A DNA stretch of 64,000 nucleotides from Bradyrhizobium sp. CB1650. GTDB lineage: Bacteria; Pseudomonadota; Alphaproteobacteria; Rhizobiales; Xanthobacteraceae. Below the pieces are notes generated by a model. The model saw nothing but the letters and a program-made list of their open reading frames with translations, was not told the DNA's origin and did not search any database. Position numbers and translations under genes: made by a program. The stretch is from contig NZ_CP121695.1 in the NCBI RefSeq assembly GCF_029761915.1, positions 2,633,501 through 2,697,500 on the forward strand, given 5' to 3'. Position 1 is the stretch's first letter. Each line of letters begins with the position of its first letter. This document shows, one piece after another, positions 50,531-60,243 of the stretch.

Positions 50531-51925
50531 ATGACGCAGGTTTCGGATCGATCATTTTTACACGAAGACAACGCCGCGCTCATCTTCTCGCCGCTGAAAT
50601 TTCGGCGCCTCGAAGTCAAGAACCGCCTGTTCCGCTCAAATCTCTCGGGCATGTTTGACGAGTACAACGGCTATGGCGGGCATACGCGGATAAACTGGGA
50701 GGAGAAGTTCGCCAAGGGCGGCGTCGGCTGCATCATCTCGTCCTACACCCCCGTCTCGGTGCGGGGGCGGATCCTGATCCGTTACGCCATGATCGATCAC
50801 GACGACAAGATTCCGTTCTGGCGTGCGGTCGGCAAACGGGTCCACGAGCATGATTGCAAGTTCATCATGCAGCTCAGCCATTCAGGGCGGCAGCAGGACA
50901 TGGGCGGCGTCGAGAACCTCTTCAAGAAGGCGCTGAGTTCGACGAGTCAGAAGGACTTCTTTCACGGGATATTGGCGCAAGCCATGACCGTTGCCGAGAT
51001 CCGCGAGACCGTCGAGCTCTTCGCGCAGGGAGCGCGACGCGCCAGGGAGGCCGGTCTCGACGGGGTCGAACTGCACGGCGCAAACGGCTATCTCATCACC
51101 CAGTTCCTGAGCTCGGGGATCAACGATCGGACCGACGACTATGGCGGGCCCGTGGAGAACAGGGCACGGTTCGTTCTGGAGATCGTACGCGCGATCCGCC
51201 GCGAGGTCGGACCGGATTTTCATCTCCAGATGAAGATCAACGGCGTCGACCACAACGACTGGCTCTATCCCTGGAAAAAGAAGGGCAACACCCTCGAGGA
51301 TACGCTGACGATCTGCAAGATGTTGCTCGACGACGGCAAGGGCGTGGACGCCTTTCACATCTCGAGCGGCTCGACGTTTCCCCATCCGCGCAATCCACCG
51401 GGCGACATCTCGGTGCAGGATCTGGTGCGCTGGTATTGCGGCATGCTGCCCTCGGGCGTCCGCACGCGCTTCAACTACGCGATCTTCAACAGTCCGGTCG
51501 GCGGGCCGCTGTTCCGGTGGCTGTGGCGCCTGCGGCGCGGCAAGGTCATCGAGGGGATCAATGCCGGCTACAGCAGATATCTGCGCGACGAGATCACGAA
51601 GATCGATCCGGGCATCAAGTTCATCTGTACCGGCGGCTTTCAGCACGCCGCCAACATCGCCGGCGTCATCAGGGACGGCTTGTGCGACGGCGTCAGCATC
51701 GGGCGGCCACTGATCGCCAACGAAAACCTGCCGCAGATCCTGCGCACCGCGAATGGTCCGGTCAAACAGAAGGAATGCACCTACTGCAACAAGTGCCTGC
51801 TTAACGATCTCGCCAATCCACTCGGTTGCTACGAGGTGTCCCGCTACGACGGCGATACCTTCGATGAGAAGCGGGACAACATGATCGAGAGCGTCATGTC
51901 GGTCTTCCAGCCGCCGCTCTTCTGA
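50531..51925 (+). CDS. Old Yellow Enzyme-family FMN oxidoreductase with Fe-S-type Cys cluster
   Basis: This 464-residue flavoprotein has the OYE barrel: SPLKFRRLEVKNRLFRSN at the start, IMQLSHSGRQ, GVELHGANGYLITQFLS with the substrate-binding His and Asn, and DDYGGPVENRARFVLEIVRA. Near the C-terminus Cys416, Cys419, Cys422 and Cys433 (CTYCNKC...GC) resemble the 4Fe-4S site of the 2,4-dienoyl-CoA reductase branch, yet the flavodoxin-like and FAD domains of that branch are absent and the protein ends soon after. Electrons must then come from a separate partner. GGGGAAG before the ATG supports the start. It heads the cytochrome-GMC-patatin cluster, so reduction of an enone or dienoyl compound is likely. 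Confidence 0.85.
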   Translation: MTQVSDRSFLHEDNAALIFSPLKFRRLEVKNRLFRSNLSGMFDEYNGYGGHTRINWEEKFAKGGVGCIISSYTPVSVRGRILIRYAMIDHDDKIPFWRAVGKRVHEHDCKFIMQLSHSGRQQDMGGVENLFKKALSSTSQKDFFHGILAQAMTVAEIRETVELFAQGARRAREAGLDGVELHGANGYLITQFLSSGINDRTDDYGGPVENRARFVLEIVRAIRREVGPDFHLQMKINGVDHNDWLYPWKKKGNTLEDTLTICKMLLDDGKGVDAFHISSGSTFPHPRNPPGDISVQDLVRWYCGMLPSGVRTRFNYAIFNSPVGGPLFRWLWRLRRGKVIEGINAGYSRYLRDEITKIDPGIKFICTGGFQHAANIAGVIRDGLCDGVSIGRPLIANENLPQILRTANGPVKQKECTYCNKCLLNDLANPLGCYEVSRYDGDTFDEKRDNMIESVMSVFQPPLF

Positions 51926-51957
51926 CGGGAGCCGACATACGGAGAGGGGGTGTTGTC

Positions 51958-53526
51958 ATGAACTACGATCCGCCTACCCCGGTCGAACGCGTTCTGGCCC
52001 GCTATCGGTGGATTCGCTTCCTCGTCATTCTGCTGTTGCTGCTGCTCGCCGTCTACTACCTGGTCTTCGTGAATCAGTACGTTGTCGCCTACAAGGACGC
52101 CCGGGAGCATTTCAAATACGGGTCGATCGGCAGCGAACCGAACAACGGGATTCCCATCCTGGTGTTCAAGGCGCTCGCGGTCATGTACCGCGACGAACTC
52201 GGGCCGACCGGTTACCGCCGGTTTGGGTTGCTCTACGAAACCGAGCAGTCCGAGCTGCCGGTCGGCATGTCGAAACGGATCGTCTCCGGCGTCGAGCGTG
52301 TCTGGCTCAATTGCGCCGTTTGCCACGTCGGCACCTACAGGATCAATCCGGCGGACAAGCCGACCCTGATTCTCGGCGCGCCCTCGAACAATCTTCGTCT
52401 TTATGATCTGCTGAGATTCTTCCTCAAGGTCGGCGCCGATCCAAAGTTCAATGCCGACGCCCTGATCGCGGCCATCGACAGTCCCGAGGTCGGCGGACAC
52501 CTGAATTTCATTGATCGGGCGATTTACCGGTACATCGTGTTTCCGCGCGTGCAGGCGGCATTCCTGCACCTCTCGCAGCAATTTGCGTTCCTCGGCAGGC
52601 AGGGTGACGGTGGAGGCAACGGGCACCCCGCATACCATCCCTATTACGATTGGGGCCCGGGGCGGGTCGATACCTTCAATCCCTACAAGGCGATCCAGTT
52701 CAACTTCCCGATGAACGCCGCACGCATTTCGCTGACGGAGCTGAACGGCTCATCTGATTTCCCCTCGATCTGGGCGCAGCACCCGCGCGACGGGATGCAT
52801 CTGCACTGGGACGGCAACAACACCTCCGTTGACGAGCGCAATCTGAGTGCCGCGCTCGGCGCCGGTGTTACGCCGGTGAGCGTCGACATTGCCGCGATCA
52901 AGCGGGTTCGCGCCTGGATATGGGAGCTGCCGCCGCCGGCATTTCCGGACCCCAGGTCGATCGACCAGGCGAGGGCTGATCGCGGTCGCGAACTCTTTGC
53001 AGACCATTGCGCGGCGTGCCACGGCATGAGCCGGTCGGGAAAGTACAGCTACGATACCAACCGATTCCCGCGCCTCGGCCAAATCGAGAGCCTGAAGCAG
53101 ATCGGCACGGATTCCGGGCGCTGGCAGTCCTACACGCAGGACTTTGCGGCCGCGCAGAACACGCTCTATGCCGGCTATCCCTGGCGCTTCAGCCATTTCA
53201 GCAAGACCGGCGGCTATGCCAATCAGCCGCTCGACGGCATCTGGGCGCGTTCGCCCTATCTCCATAACGGCTCGGTGCCGACGCTGCGCGATTTGCTCGA
53301 GCCCGCCAATGGCCGCCCGGCGAAATGGTACCGCGGCAGCGATGTCCTCGACGTCGCCAAGGTCGGCTACCGCTACGACGGATATGGGGCGGCGCCGGAG
53401 GACTTGTTTCTCTACGACACCGGCATCCCCGGCAATTCGAACGTCGGACACGAGGGCAGGGTCTACGGCACCGAACTTCCCGCGGCCGATAAGGATGCTC
53501 TAGTGGAATATATGAAGACGCTATGA
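51958..53526 (+). CDS. Membrane-anchored di-haem cytochrome c, CcP/RoxA-like superfamily (1)
   Basis: This 522-residue protein has an N-terminal membrane anchor (about residues 18-38, IRFLVILLLLLLAVYYLVF) and two haem c sites: CAVCH at 119-123 and CAACH at 351-355. Between them lie DWGPGRVDTFNPYKAIQFN and LHWDGNNTSVDERNLSAALG, and near the end SPYLHNGSVPTLRDLLEP. These three are shared with the two other cytochromes of the cluster. The layout resembles the di-haem peroxidase superfamily, which includes rubber oxygenase RoxA and the Pseudomonas fatty-acid dioxygenases. GGAGAGGGGG lies upstream of the ATG, and the next gene overlaps its stop by 4 bp. The protein is expected on the periplasmic side, as electron acceptor or as oxygenase. 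Confidence 0.85.
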   Translation: MNYDPPTPVERVLARYRWIRFLVILLLLLLAVYYLVFVNQYVVAYKDAREHFKYGSIGSEPNNGIPILVFKALAVMYRDELGPTGYRRFGLLYETEQSELPVGMSKRIVSGVERVWLNCAVCHVGTYRINPADKPTLILGAPSNNLRLYDLLRFFLKVGADPKFNADALIAAIDSPEVGGHLNFIDRAIYRYIVFPRVQAAFLHLSQQFAFLGRQGDGGGNGHPAYHPYYDWGPGRVDTFNPYKAIQFNFPMNAARISLTELNGSSDFPSIWAQHPRDGMHLHWDGNNTSVDERNLSAALGAGVTPVSVDIAAIKRVRAWIWELPPPAFPDPRSIDQARADRGRELFADHCAACHGMSRSGKYSYDTNRFPRLGQIESLKQIGTDSGRWQSYTQDFAAAQNTLYAGYPWRFSHFSKTGGYANQPLDGIWARSPYLHNGSVPTLRDLLEPANGRPAKWYRGSDVLDVAKVGYRYDGYGAAPEDLFLYDTGIPGNSNVGHEGRVYGTELPAADKDALVEYMKTL

Positions 53527-53963
53527 CAAAACCCATCGAACATACGGTGAGCGCGTGGATCCTCCGCCACACCATCCTGGTATGGTTCGGCATCCTGCTG
53601 AACGCGTTGTTCGTCATCCCGCTGCTGTTCTGTCCGCGATGGTTCCTCGATCTGTTCAACATCCCGCTCGATCAACTGATCTGGGCGCGCGCGTCGGCCG
53701 GACTGTTGATGATCATCTCGGTGTTCTATGTTCCAGCCGCCGTCGATTTCGTGCGTTATCGCGCCAATGCCTGCATCGCCGTGTTTCCATCGCGGACATT
53801 CGGCGCCACGTTCTTCGTCCTCGCCGTGGTGCTGTTCGGGCAGCCTCCCGGTTTCCTGTCGATTGCGTTCGTCGATGCGCTGATCGGATCGGCCACGCTG
53901 TACTGTCTGATCCGCATCAGGAGGCTTGAGCAGCAGGGCCTTGGGACGGGGCTGATCAAATGA
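53523..53963 (+). CDS. Small membrane protein with four predicted helices
   Basis: This 146-residue protein has four hydrophobic segments: about residues 16-38 (LVWFGILLNALFVIPLLFC), 58-80 (ASAGLLMIISVFYVPAAVDF), 88-108 (VFPSRTFGATFFVLAVVLFG) and 111-132 (PGFLSIAFVDALIGSATLYC). I recognise no named family. It overlaps the cytochrome genes on both sides by 4 bp (ATGA), so the three are translationally coupled and probably act together. It could anchor the cytochromes, deliver a lipophilic substrate or carry quinone-linked electrons, but no haem- or quinone-binding residues stand out. Confidence 0.8.
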   Translation: MTKPIEHTVSAWILRHTILVWFGILLNALFVIPLLFCPRWFLDLFNIPLDQLIWARASAGLLMIISVFYVPAAVDFVRYRANACIAVFPSRTFGATFFVLAVVLFGQPPGFLSIAFVDALIGSATLYCLIRIRRLEQQGLGTGLIK

Positions 53964-55495
53964 TCAGGATCATCTCCATCGTCCTGGCGATCCTGCTCGC
54001 GCTCATCGCGATCGTAGTCCCGCTCGCCTGGTTCGTGCTGTTGCGTCCCGTCGCGCAGCCCGCCACCAACGATCCGCTGCGGGTCTTCGACCACGGCTCC
54101 ATCGGCAACGAGAACGCCCAGGGGATTCCCTATTGGATCTGGCGAGTGCTGCCGACGTTGTTTCCCGACTATCTGCCGGGCAATCAGGATGGCTATGGAT
54201 CGATCGGCGTCTATTGGATCGCCGGCGAGGAGCTGCCCGTCGGATTCTCCAAGAAGACTCTCGGGGTCATTCCGCGGGTCGCGCCGAACTGCGCATTTTG
54301 CCATCAGGGCAGCTATCGTCTGCATGCCGATGATCCCGCCACCTTTGTCCCTGCAGGAGCCGGGACGCGGATCAATGTCCAGGGCTTCCTGCGCTTCCTG
54401 ACCGCGATCGGCCGGGACAACGATCGGTTCACCGCCGACAATGTCATGACTGCGATCACGGCGATCTACGACATGCCGCTCGGCGAGCGCCTGCTGTATC
54501 GCTACTTGCTGATTCCGGCGGTGCGCAAAGGCTTCGCGGAGCAGGCCACGCGATTCGCCTGGATGGATGCGCGGCTCGATTGTTCGCTCGTTGGCGGCAC
54601 GGCCGACGCCCACTCGCGAACGTCGCTGCGCCCGGACTGGGGGCCGGGCAGGATTGATCCGTTCAATCCAGCCAAGTTCTTCAACCTGAAGCTGCCCGAT
54701 GATTGCACGATCGGCAATTCCGACATCATGCCGCTCTGGCATCTCGACGGGCTGACTGATCCCAGCCGCGACTATTCGCTGCACTGGGACGGGCTCAGCA
54801 CCAGCCTGAGAGAGACCGCAATCTCGGGTGCGATCGGTGACGGCATGGACTATCAGGGCTATGCCGGCGCCAAGGCGGCGCTGGACACGATCATGGACTT
54901 CGTCCGATTGCAGAGACCGCCGCCCTCGCCATTCTCCGCCGAGCGCGGTGAAGATGATCCCTATCACGTCGATGCGGTGCAGGTGGCGAAGGGGAAGGCG
55001 GTCTATGCGGATCGCTGCGCGGCCTGTCACGAGCCGGGCGGATCACGCTACCGCACCGTGATTTCGGCGACAGAGCTCGGCACCGACCGTCATCGCATCG
55101 ACATGTGGACCGAAGCCGCGAAGGAGCGCTACTCCAGTTATCGGGAAGGCGGCTACGATTGGGGTTTTCGCGCCTTCCACAAGACCAATGGCTACACCGC
55201 AGGCGAACTGAGCGGACTGTGGCTGCGCGGCCCCTATCTGCACAACGGTTCGGTGCCCACGCTGCGCGATCTCCTGTCGCCGCCGTCCGAGCGGCCCAAG
55301 ACGTTCTACCGCGGCTACGACCTCGTCGACGCCTCGAATGGCGGCTTCGTCAGCCAGGCGGGAACGGTGGCCGCGCGGTTTGGCACGCTCTACGACACGT
55401 CGCTACCCGGAAATGCCAATGGCGGACACGCTTACGGCACCGATCTGCCCGCGACCGAGAAGGATGCGCTTTTAGCTTTCCTGAAGACGTTGTGA
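53960..55495 (+). CDS. Membrane-anchored di-haem cytochrome c, CcP/RoxA-like superfamily (2)
   Basis: This 511-residue protein is a paralogue of the cytochrome at 51958. It has an N-terminal anchor (residues about 3-29, RIISIVLAILLALIAIVVPL) and haem c sites CAFCH at 111-115 and CAACH at 353-357. It shares FDHGSIGNENAQGIPYWIWR, LPVGFSKKTLG, DWGPGRIDPFNPAKFF, LHWDGLSTSLRETAISGAIG and GPYLHNGSVPTLRDLLSP. The strictly kept WGPGR and LHWDG segments suggest distal-haem pocket or substrate-site residues. It starts 4 bp inside the preceding gene. Two similar enzymes in one operon may act on different positions of one substrate, as the Pseudomonas 10S-dioxygenase and diol synthase pair does; this comparison is inference. 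Confidence 0.85.
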   Translation: MIRIISIVLAILLALIAIVVPLAWFVLLRPVAQPATNDPLRVFDHGSIGNENAQGIPYWIWRVLPTLFPDYLPGNQDGYGSIGVYWIAGEELPVGFSKKTLGVIPRVAPNCAFCHQGSYRLHADDPATFVPAGAGTRINVQGFLRFLTAIGRDNDRFTADNVMTAITAIYDMPLGERLLYRYLLIPAVRKGFAEQATRFAWMDARLDCSLVGGTADAHSRTSLRPDWGPGRIDPFNPAKFFNLKLPDDCTIGNSDIMPLWHLDGLTDPSRDYSLHWDGLSTSLRETAISGAIGDGMDYQGYAGAKAALDTIMDFVRLQRPPPSPFSAERGEDDPYHVDAVQVAKGKAVYADRCAACHEPGGSRYRTVISATELGTDRHRIDMWTEAAKERYSSYREGGYDWGFRAFHKTNGYTAGELSGLWLRGPYLHNGSVPTLRDLLSPPSERPKTFYRGYDLVDASNGGFVSQAGTVAARFGTLYDTSLPGNANGGHAYGTDLPATEKDALLAFLKTL

Positions 55496-55519
55496 TCCCG
55501 CAATCGACGAGAGCCAGCC

Positions 55520-58309
55520 ATGAGACGCATTGCGATACGCATTTTCAAATGGGCGGTCGTTTCGCTGGCGGTGCTGTCGGTGTTGCTCGTCGTAGGTGCT
55601 ATCCTCCTGTTCCGGGCGATCGTCGAACCGGAGAGCGAAAAATTCGGCACGCGCCCGGACGAAGCGAAGCAGGCCAACCGGCCACGGCAGTCGCTGCGGG
55701 CCGTGGCGAAGCCTTGCAGCGAGGTGCCGGCGGATTGCAGCTATTTCGCCGAGATGGACAAAGGCCTTCTTGTGAAGCCGGCCGATGGCGCCTCCTATCC
55801 GAAGGAGGTGATGGAGGTCGCCGCCCTGACAAAGCTGCCGCCGGAGCAGGTGCGCGTGAGCGCGAGCCTCGGCCAGACCGCCTGGATGATCTGGACCGGC
55901 GGCAATGATCGGTTCTGGGATTTTGCCGCGAGCAATACGACCGGCGCGTTTGATCTGTTGAAGACGGTCTCGTCCTACAAGGACGCGACAGGGAAAGGCA
56001 TGGCCTACGGACGCCGCAATCGCTGGTCCTGGCTGGGCCTCGTCAACGAACCATGCTTCAGCGAAGCCACGGAGGGCGACGCGTCGCGCTTCGGGCTGTG
56101 GCTCGACCGGCGCGATCCGAATTGCGCGCCTGATCCGTTTGCCGATCCGGACAAATATCCGGGCGTGCGGGTCGGCGCGCGCGACAAGACGGTGCCTCTC
56201 GGCTCCTATTACGGAGAGCCGACCGGTGTCGTCGGCTTGCGGCTGTTCCCAAATCCGGATTTCGACGAGAACGCGCAGAAGGCGTGGAACGCAGAGCGCT
56301 ACTACACCGATCCGTCCTATTACAACAACGCCAAGCTGATCCGCCCGTACCGCGTCGGCATGTCCTGCGCGTTCTGCCACGTCGGTCCGAGTGCGATCAA
56401 TCCGCCGGCCGACCCGGAAAAGCCAAAATGGGAGAACCTCGCCTCGAACCCCGGCGCTCAGTACTATTGGGTCAACCGCGTCTTCTTCTGGAACACCAGG
56501 CCGCGCGACAAGGGCAACGCGCCCGCGCCCAACGAAGGAAATTTCCTCTACCAGCTCTTTCACACCAATCCGCCCGGCAGCCTGGACACGTCGCTGGTCT
56601 CCACGGACTACATGAACAATCCGCGGACGATGAACGCCGTCTACAGCGTCATCCCGCGTCTGAAATTGAGCCTGGAGCGCGGCGCCGAGCACTTGTCGGG
56701 CGGGGAGCTGGATAACAAGCAGCTCCAGGACTATCCGCAGACGGCAGCGCTCCCCCAGTTCTGGGATCCCGCCAGCGGCACGTCGCACACCATGCGGGTG
56801 CTGAAGGACGGCGCCGACGCCGTAGGCACCCTCGGCGCGCTCAACCGCGTCTATCTGAACATCGGCACGTTCAGCGAGGAATGGCTGTTGCATTTCCGGC
56901 CCTTCCTCGGTGGGCGCAAGATCACGCCGATCAGGATCAGCGATGCGGAGAAGCAATCGATTTACTGGCAAGCGACGGAAGATCGAACGGCGGACATGGC
57001 GGTCTTCTTCCTCGTCACCGCGCGTCCCGATCGTCTGGAGGACGCCCCCGGCGGCAAGGCGTTTCTCGAGCCGCTCGATTCCGATAAGGTCAAACGCGGC
57101 AAGGTGGTTTTCGCCGAAAATTGCGCCGCCTGCCACTCGAGCGACGTACCCAGGGCCCCCGCGAATTCGGGCATCGAGGACGGCATCTGTGCGGGCGGCG
57201 GCAACGGGCCGAACTATCGCCAATGCTGGGACCGCTATTGGGCATGGGCGCAGTCCAAGGCATTCAAGGAGGCGATGGTCAAGCGGATCGTGGAGCCCGA
57301 TGAGCTCGGCCGCGACTTCCTCGATGGCAATTACCTGTCGTCCGAGCGACGTGTTCCTGTCGACCTCTTGCAGACCAACGCCTGCACGCCGCTCGCCACC
57401 AATGGTCTGGCCGGCGACATCTGGGACAATTTCACGTCGTCGTCGTATAAGAGCTTGCCGCCGGTCAAGGAGCTCACCGTCCAGCATCCGGTCTCCGGCG
57501 CTTCGATGCCGCTGCGGCCGCTCGGCAATGGGCGTGGCTATCTCCGGCCGCCCTCGCTGATCAGCCTGTGGTCGACGGCCCCGTTCCTGTCGAACAACTC
57601 GGTCGGCCACGAGGATGATGCGACATACCGCTACAGCTATCGCGCCTCGACATCTGAGGGCGGCGGTGGTGACTACACCGGCGCGGCAAGCTGCCCGGCG
57701 GCGAGCGACGACAATCCCTATCTGCCGTGTGTCGCCAACCGGGTGAAGGTGTTCGAACGATCGATCCGGCAGTTGCTGACCCCCTCCACGCGGCGCTTGG
57801 ACAAGCACACGCAGATTCCAGTTCCCGGCTACATCTATCGCACGACTGCGCCGGCCTGCATGCTGGTCGCAAAGGGTTACATGCCGTCGTGGGAGCAGCG
57901 CCTGGCCCGCCCCCTGCATTGGCTGGCGCCGTGGGCAATCGACGAGGAGGGCGGAATTGCGCTCGGACCGTTGCCGAAGGACTTCCCCATCAATGCGCTG
58001 ACCAACACGAAATTGCTACCCGATAACGACGAGCCCGGCGGGATCGGCCATTACTGGCGGCTTGCGAAGGCAATGCCGACGCTGGCCAGCGCCTTCAAGA
58101 AGATGGGCGGCAAATGCTCGCCGGACGAGCTTGCTGATCCACAAACCCAGGCCAACTCCGAAGCCGCCGTGCGCGACACAGGATTGGTCGACGCGCTGGT
58201 CGGGCTGAGCAAATGCCCGGACTACGTCGTCAATCGCGGCCACTATTTCGGGGCCGATCTGCCCGCCGACGATAAGGAAGCGCTCGTGGCCTATCTGAAG
58301 CATTTCTGA
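55520..58309 (+). CDS. Large membrane-anchored di-haem cytochrome c (3)
   Basis: This 929-residue protein has a membrane anchor (about residues 9-32, FKWAVVSLAVLSVLLVVGAI) and haem c sites CAFCH at 283-287 and CAACH at 535-539. Compared with its two neighbours it has an additional N-terminal region of about 170 residues, a larger inter-haem domain (YVNRVFFWNTRPRDKG-like stretches, FTNPPGSL-like turn) and a longer C-terminus. It keeps the theme STAPFLSNNSVGHEDDA near the second half, equivalent to PYLHNGSVP of the others. The start follows the previous gene after 24 bp. It may be the main oxygenase or a peroxidase-type partner; the haem spacing fits the di-haem peroxidase fold. Confidence 0.82.
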   Translation: MRRIAIRIFKWAVVSLAVLSVLLVVGAILLFRAIVEPESEKFGTRPDEAKQANRPRQSLRAVAKPCSEVPADCSYFAEMDKGLLVKPADGASYPKEVMEVAALTKLPPEQVRVSASLGQTAWMIWTGGNDRFWDFAASNTTGAFDLLKTVSSYKDATGKGMAYGRRNRWSWLGLVNEPCFSEATEGDASRFGLWLDRRDPNCAPDPFADPDKYPGVRVGARDKTVPLGSYYGEPTGVVGLRLFPNPDFDENAQKAWNAERYYTDPSYYNNAKLIRPYRVGMSCAFCHVGPSAINPPADPEKPKWENLASNPGAQYYWVNRVFFWNTRPRDKGNAPAPNEGNFLYQLFHTNPPGSLDTSLVSTDYMNNPRTMNAVYSVIPRLKLSLERGAEHLSGGELDNKQLQDYPQTAALPQFWDPASGTSHTMRVLKDGADAVGTLGALNRVYLNIGTFSEEWLLHFRPFLGGRKITPIRISDAEKQSIYWQATEDRTADMAVFFLVTARPDRLEDAPGGKAFLEPLDSDKVKRGKVVFAENCAACHSSDVPRAPANSGIEDGICAGGGNGPNYRQCWDRYWAWAQSKAFKEAMVKRIVEPDELGRDFLDGNYLSSERRVPVDLLQTNACTPLATNGLAGDIWDNFTSSSYKSLPPVKELTVQHPVSGASMPLRPLGNGRGYLRPPSLISLWSTAPFLSNNSVGHEDDATYRYSYRASTSEGGGGDYTGAASCPAASDDNPYLPCVANRVKVFERSIRQLLTPSTRRLDKHTQIPVPGYIYRTTAPACMLVAKGYMPSWEQRLARPLHWLAPWAIDEEGGIALGPLPKDFPINALTNTKLLPDNDEPGGIGHYWRLAKAMPTLASAFKKMGGKCSPDELADPQTQANSEAAVRDTGLVDALVGLSKCPDYVVNRGHYFGADLPADDKEALVAYLKHF

Positions 58310-58320
58310 GGTGTGGCGTG

Positions 58321-60243
58321 ATGGCAGTGGAACGCTATGACTATGTCGTGGTCGGGGCGGGCGCCGGCGGCGGCGTGCTGGCGGCGCGTTTGGCCGAGGC
58401 TGGCCGGCGCGTTCTGGTCCTGGACGCAGGCGATGATCCCGTCAGGCCCGCGGGCGACGTCTCACCGGAAAGCCGAGCCGTCGGGCCGGACTATCAGGTT
58501 CCTGCCTTCCACCCCTACGCGTCCGAAAACCCTTCGCTGAGATGGAATTTCTGGGTGCGCCATTACGTGAATGACGAGCAGCAGCGGAAGGACTGGCGCT
58601 ATTACGAGAACTGCGACGGGGAAGCGGTCGACGGCGTGCTTTATCCCCGCGCCAGCGGTCTCGGCGGCTGCACCGGCCACAATGCGATGATCATCGTCCG
58701 GCCGAACAACGCCGACTGGAATCATATCTGGCAGACCACCGGTGACGCCTCGTGGCGGGCGTCCAACATGCAGCAATATTTTCGCCGCCTCGAGCGCTGC
58801 CGCTACCGCTGGTTCGTCCTCGGATGGCTCGACCGGCTGTTCGGCTGGAATCCGACCGGACACGGCTGGCGCGGCTGGCTGACGACCGAACGCGCATTGC
58901 CGCTGCGGGCTGTTCTCGATTGGCGGCTTCGGCGCACGATGTGGCGCGCCTTGCTCGCCACCGCCAGCCTGCTGCCGGACGCGTCCGAGGGCTGGGGGTG
59001 GCTGATGCGCAGCCTCGGCGATCCCAATGACGAGAGACTTTTGGACGCCGAGGCCTCGACCATCTGCCTGACGCCGATGTCGTCGGCGCGGCATGCGCGC
59101 ACCGGACCTCGCGAATTCCTGCGCGAGGTGCAAAAGCGATTTCCGAACAACCTGACGATACGGCTGAACGCGTTCGTCACCCGCATCGAGATCGACCCCG
59201 TCTCGCGCACTGCATCCGGCGTCTTCTATTGCGAAGGCAAGCGGATCTATCGGGCGGCGGCACAGCCTCGCGGCGCGGCAGGGCAAGAAAGATTCGTCGG
59301 CGCGAGCCGCGAGGTGATCCTGGCCGGCGGCGCCTTCAACACCCCGCAATTGCTGATGCTGTCTGGGATTGGCGATCGTGCGCATCTGGAGGAGTACGAG
59401 ATCGCAGCGGTGAAGCACCTGCCGGGGGTCGGCCAGAATCTCCAGGACCGATACGAGATCGGCGTGGTCAATCGCGTCAAGAAGCCGTGGAAAGCCCTGC
59501 GCGGCGCGACATACACGACCAAGGATCGCCTGTATCGTCAATGGCGTCGGTGGGGGACCGGCGCCTACACCAGCAACGGTCTCCTGTTCTCGGCCAAGTT
59601 CCGGTCGCGGACCGATCAGGACCGTCCCGACCTCTTCTGCTTCTGTCTCCTCGCCGATTTCCGCGGCTACTATCCCAACTATTCCGAGCGCGTCCAGAAG
59701 CTCAACTATTTCACCTGGGCCGTCCTCAAGGCGTACACGCACAACACGGCAGGCACGGTGCGATTGAGATCCGATGATCCGCTGGACCGGCCGCTGATCA
59801 ACTTCAACCATTTTCCTGAAGGCGAGTTGGCTTCCGGCGCTGATCTCGACGCAATGATCACCGGCATCCGCGTCGGGCGCAAAGTGACCGATGCATTGGG
59901 GAAGCTGATCGTCGAAGAAGAGGTTCCCGGCCGCCATGTCTACACCGATGATCAATTGCGACGCCATGTCGAGGATAACGCCTGGGGCCATCACGCCTGC
60001 GGCACCTGCGCCATGAAGCCGGAAGATCGGGGTGGCGTGGTCGACAGCAAATTCCGTGTCCACGGCATCGGAAATCTCCGCATCGTCGATGCATCGGTCT
60101 TTCCGCGCATCCCCGGCTATTTCATCGTGACAGCCGTGTACATGATCGCCGAGAAAGCGGCCGACGTCATTCTGAGTGAATGCGACGAGGCAAGTGAGAT
60201 GAGTGATCGCCCCAGAGGTACAGCACCGGGAGACGCGTCGTGA
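58321..60243 (+). CDS. GMC-family FAD oxidoreductase
   Basis: This 640-residue flavoenzyme of the glucose-methanol-choline family oxidises an alcohol. The N-terminal FAD motif is DYVVVGAGAGGGVLAARLAE, followed by LYPRASGLGGCTGHNAMIIV (GMC signature 1) and REVILAGGAFNTPQLLMLSG (signature 2). The C-terminal catalytic region is NAWGHHACGTCAMKPED with tandem His, ending in IVDASVFPRIPGYFIVTAVY. No signal peptide is seen. GAGGTG precedes the ATG at 58321 (a GTG one codon earlier is possible) and lies at the end of the cytochrome gene. Membrane-bound GMC dehydrogenases usually pass electrons to c-type cytochromes, which are encoded directly upstream. The substrate, perhaps a hydroxy-lipid or sterol-like alcohol, is not readable. 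Confidence 0.92.
   Translation: MAVERYDYVVVGAGAGGGVLAARLAEAGRRVLVLDAGDDPVRPAGDVSPESRAVGPDYQVPAFHPYASENPSLRWNFWVRHYVNDEQQRKDWRYYENCDGEAVDGVLYPRASGLGGCTGHNAMIIVRPNNADWNHIWQTTGDASWRASNMQQYFRRLERCRYRWFVLGWLDRLFGWNPTGHGWRGWLTTERALPLRAVLDWRLRRTMWRALLATASLLPDASEGWGWLMRSLGDPNDERLLDAEASTICLTPMSSARHARTGPREFLREVQKRFPNNLTIRLNAFVTRIEIDPVSRTASGVFYCEGKRIYRAAAQPRGAAGQERFVGASREVILAGGAFNTPQLLMLSGIGDRAHLEEYEIAAVKHLPGVGQNLQDRYEIGVVNRVKKPWKALRGATYTTKDRLYRQWRRWGTGAYTSNGLLFSAKFRSRTDQDRPDLFCFCLLADFRGYYPNYSERVQKLNYFTWAVLKAYTHNTAGTVRLRSDDPLDRPLINFNHFPEGELASGADLDAMITGIRVGRKVTDALGKLIVEEEVPGRHVYTDDQLRRHVEDNAWGHHACGTCAMKPEDRGGVVDSKFRVHGIGNLRIVDASVFPRIPGYFIVTAVYMIAEKAADVILSECDEASEMSDRPRGTAPGDAS

Noticed and set aside
53951..53972. 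TGATCAAATGATCA dyad near the start of the second cytochrome gene
   Set aside because: It does not match TTGAY-N4-RTCAA and lies within overlapping coding sequence.
55472..57919. 815-codon antisense frame opposite the large di-haem cytochrome
   Set aside because: The plus strand has haem motifs, a membrane anchor and tight operon spacing; the antisense product is Arg- and Ala-rich and unrecognisable.
58462..60063. 533-codon antisense frame opposite the GMC oxidoreductase
   Set aside because: It is a shadow of a GC-rich gene with a full set of GMC signatures on the other strand.
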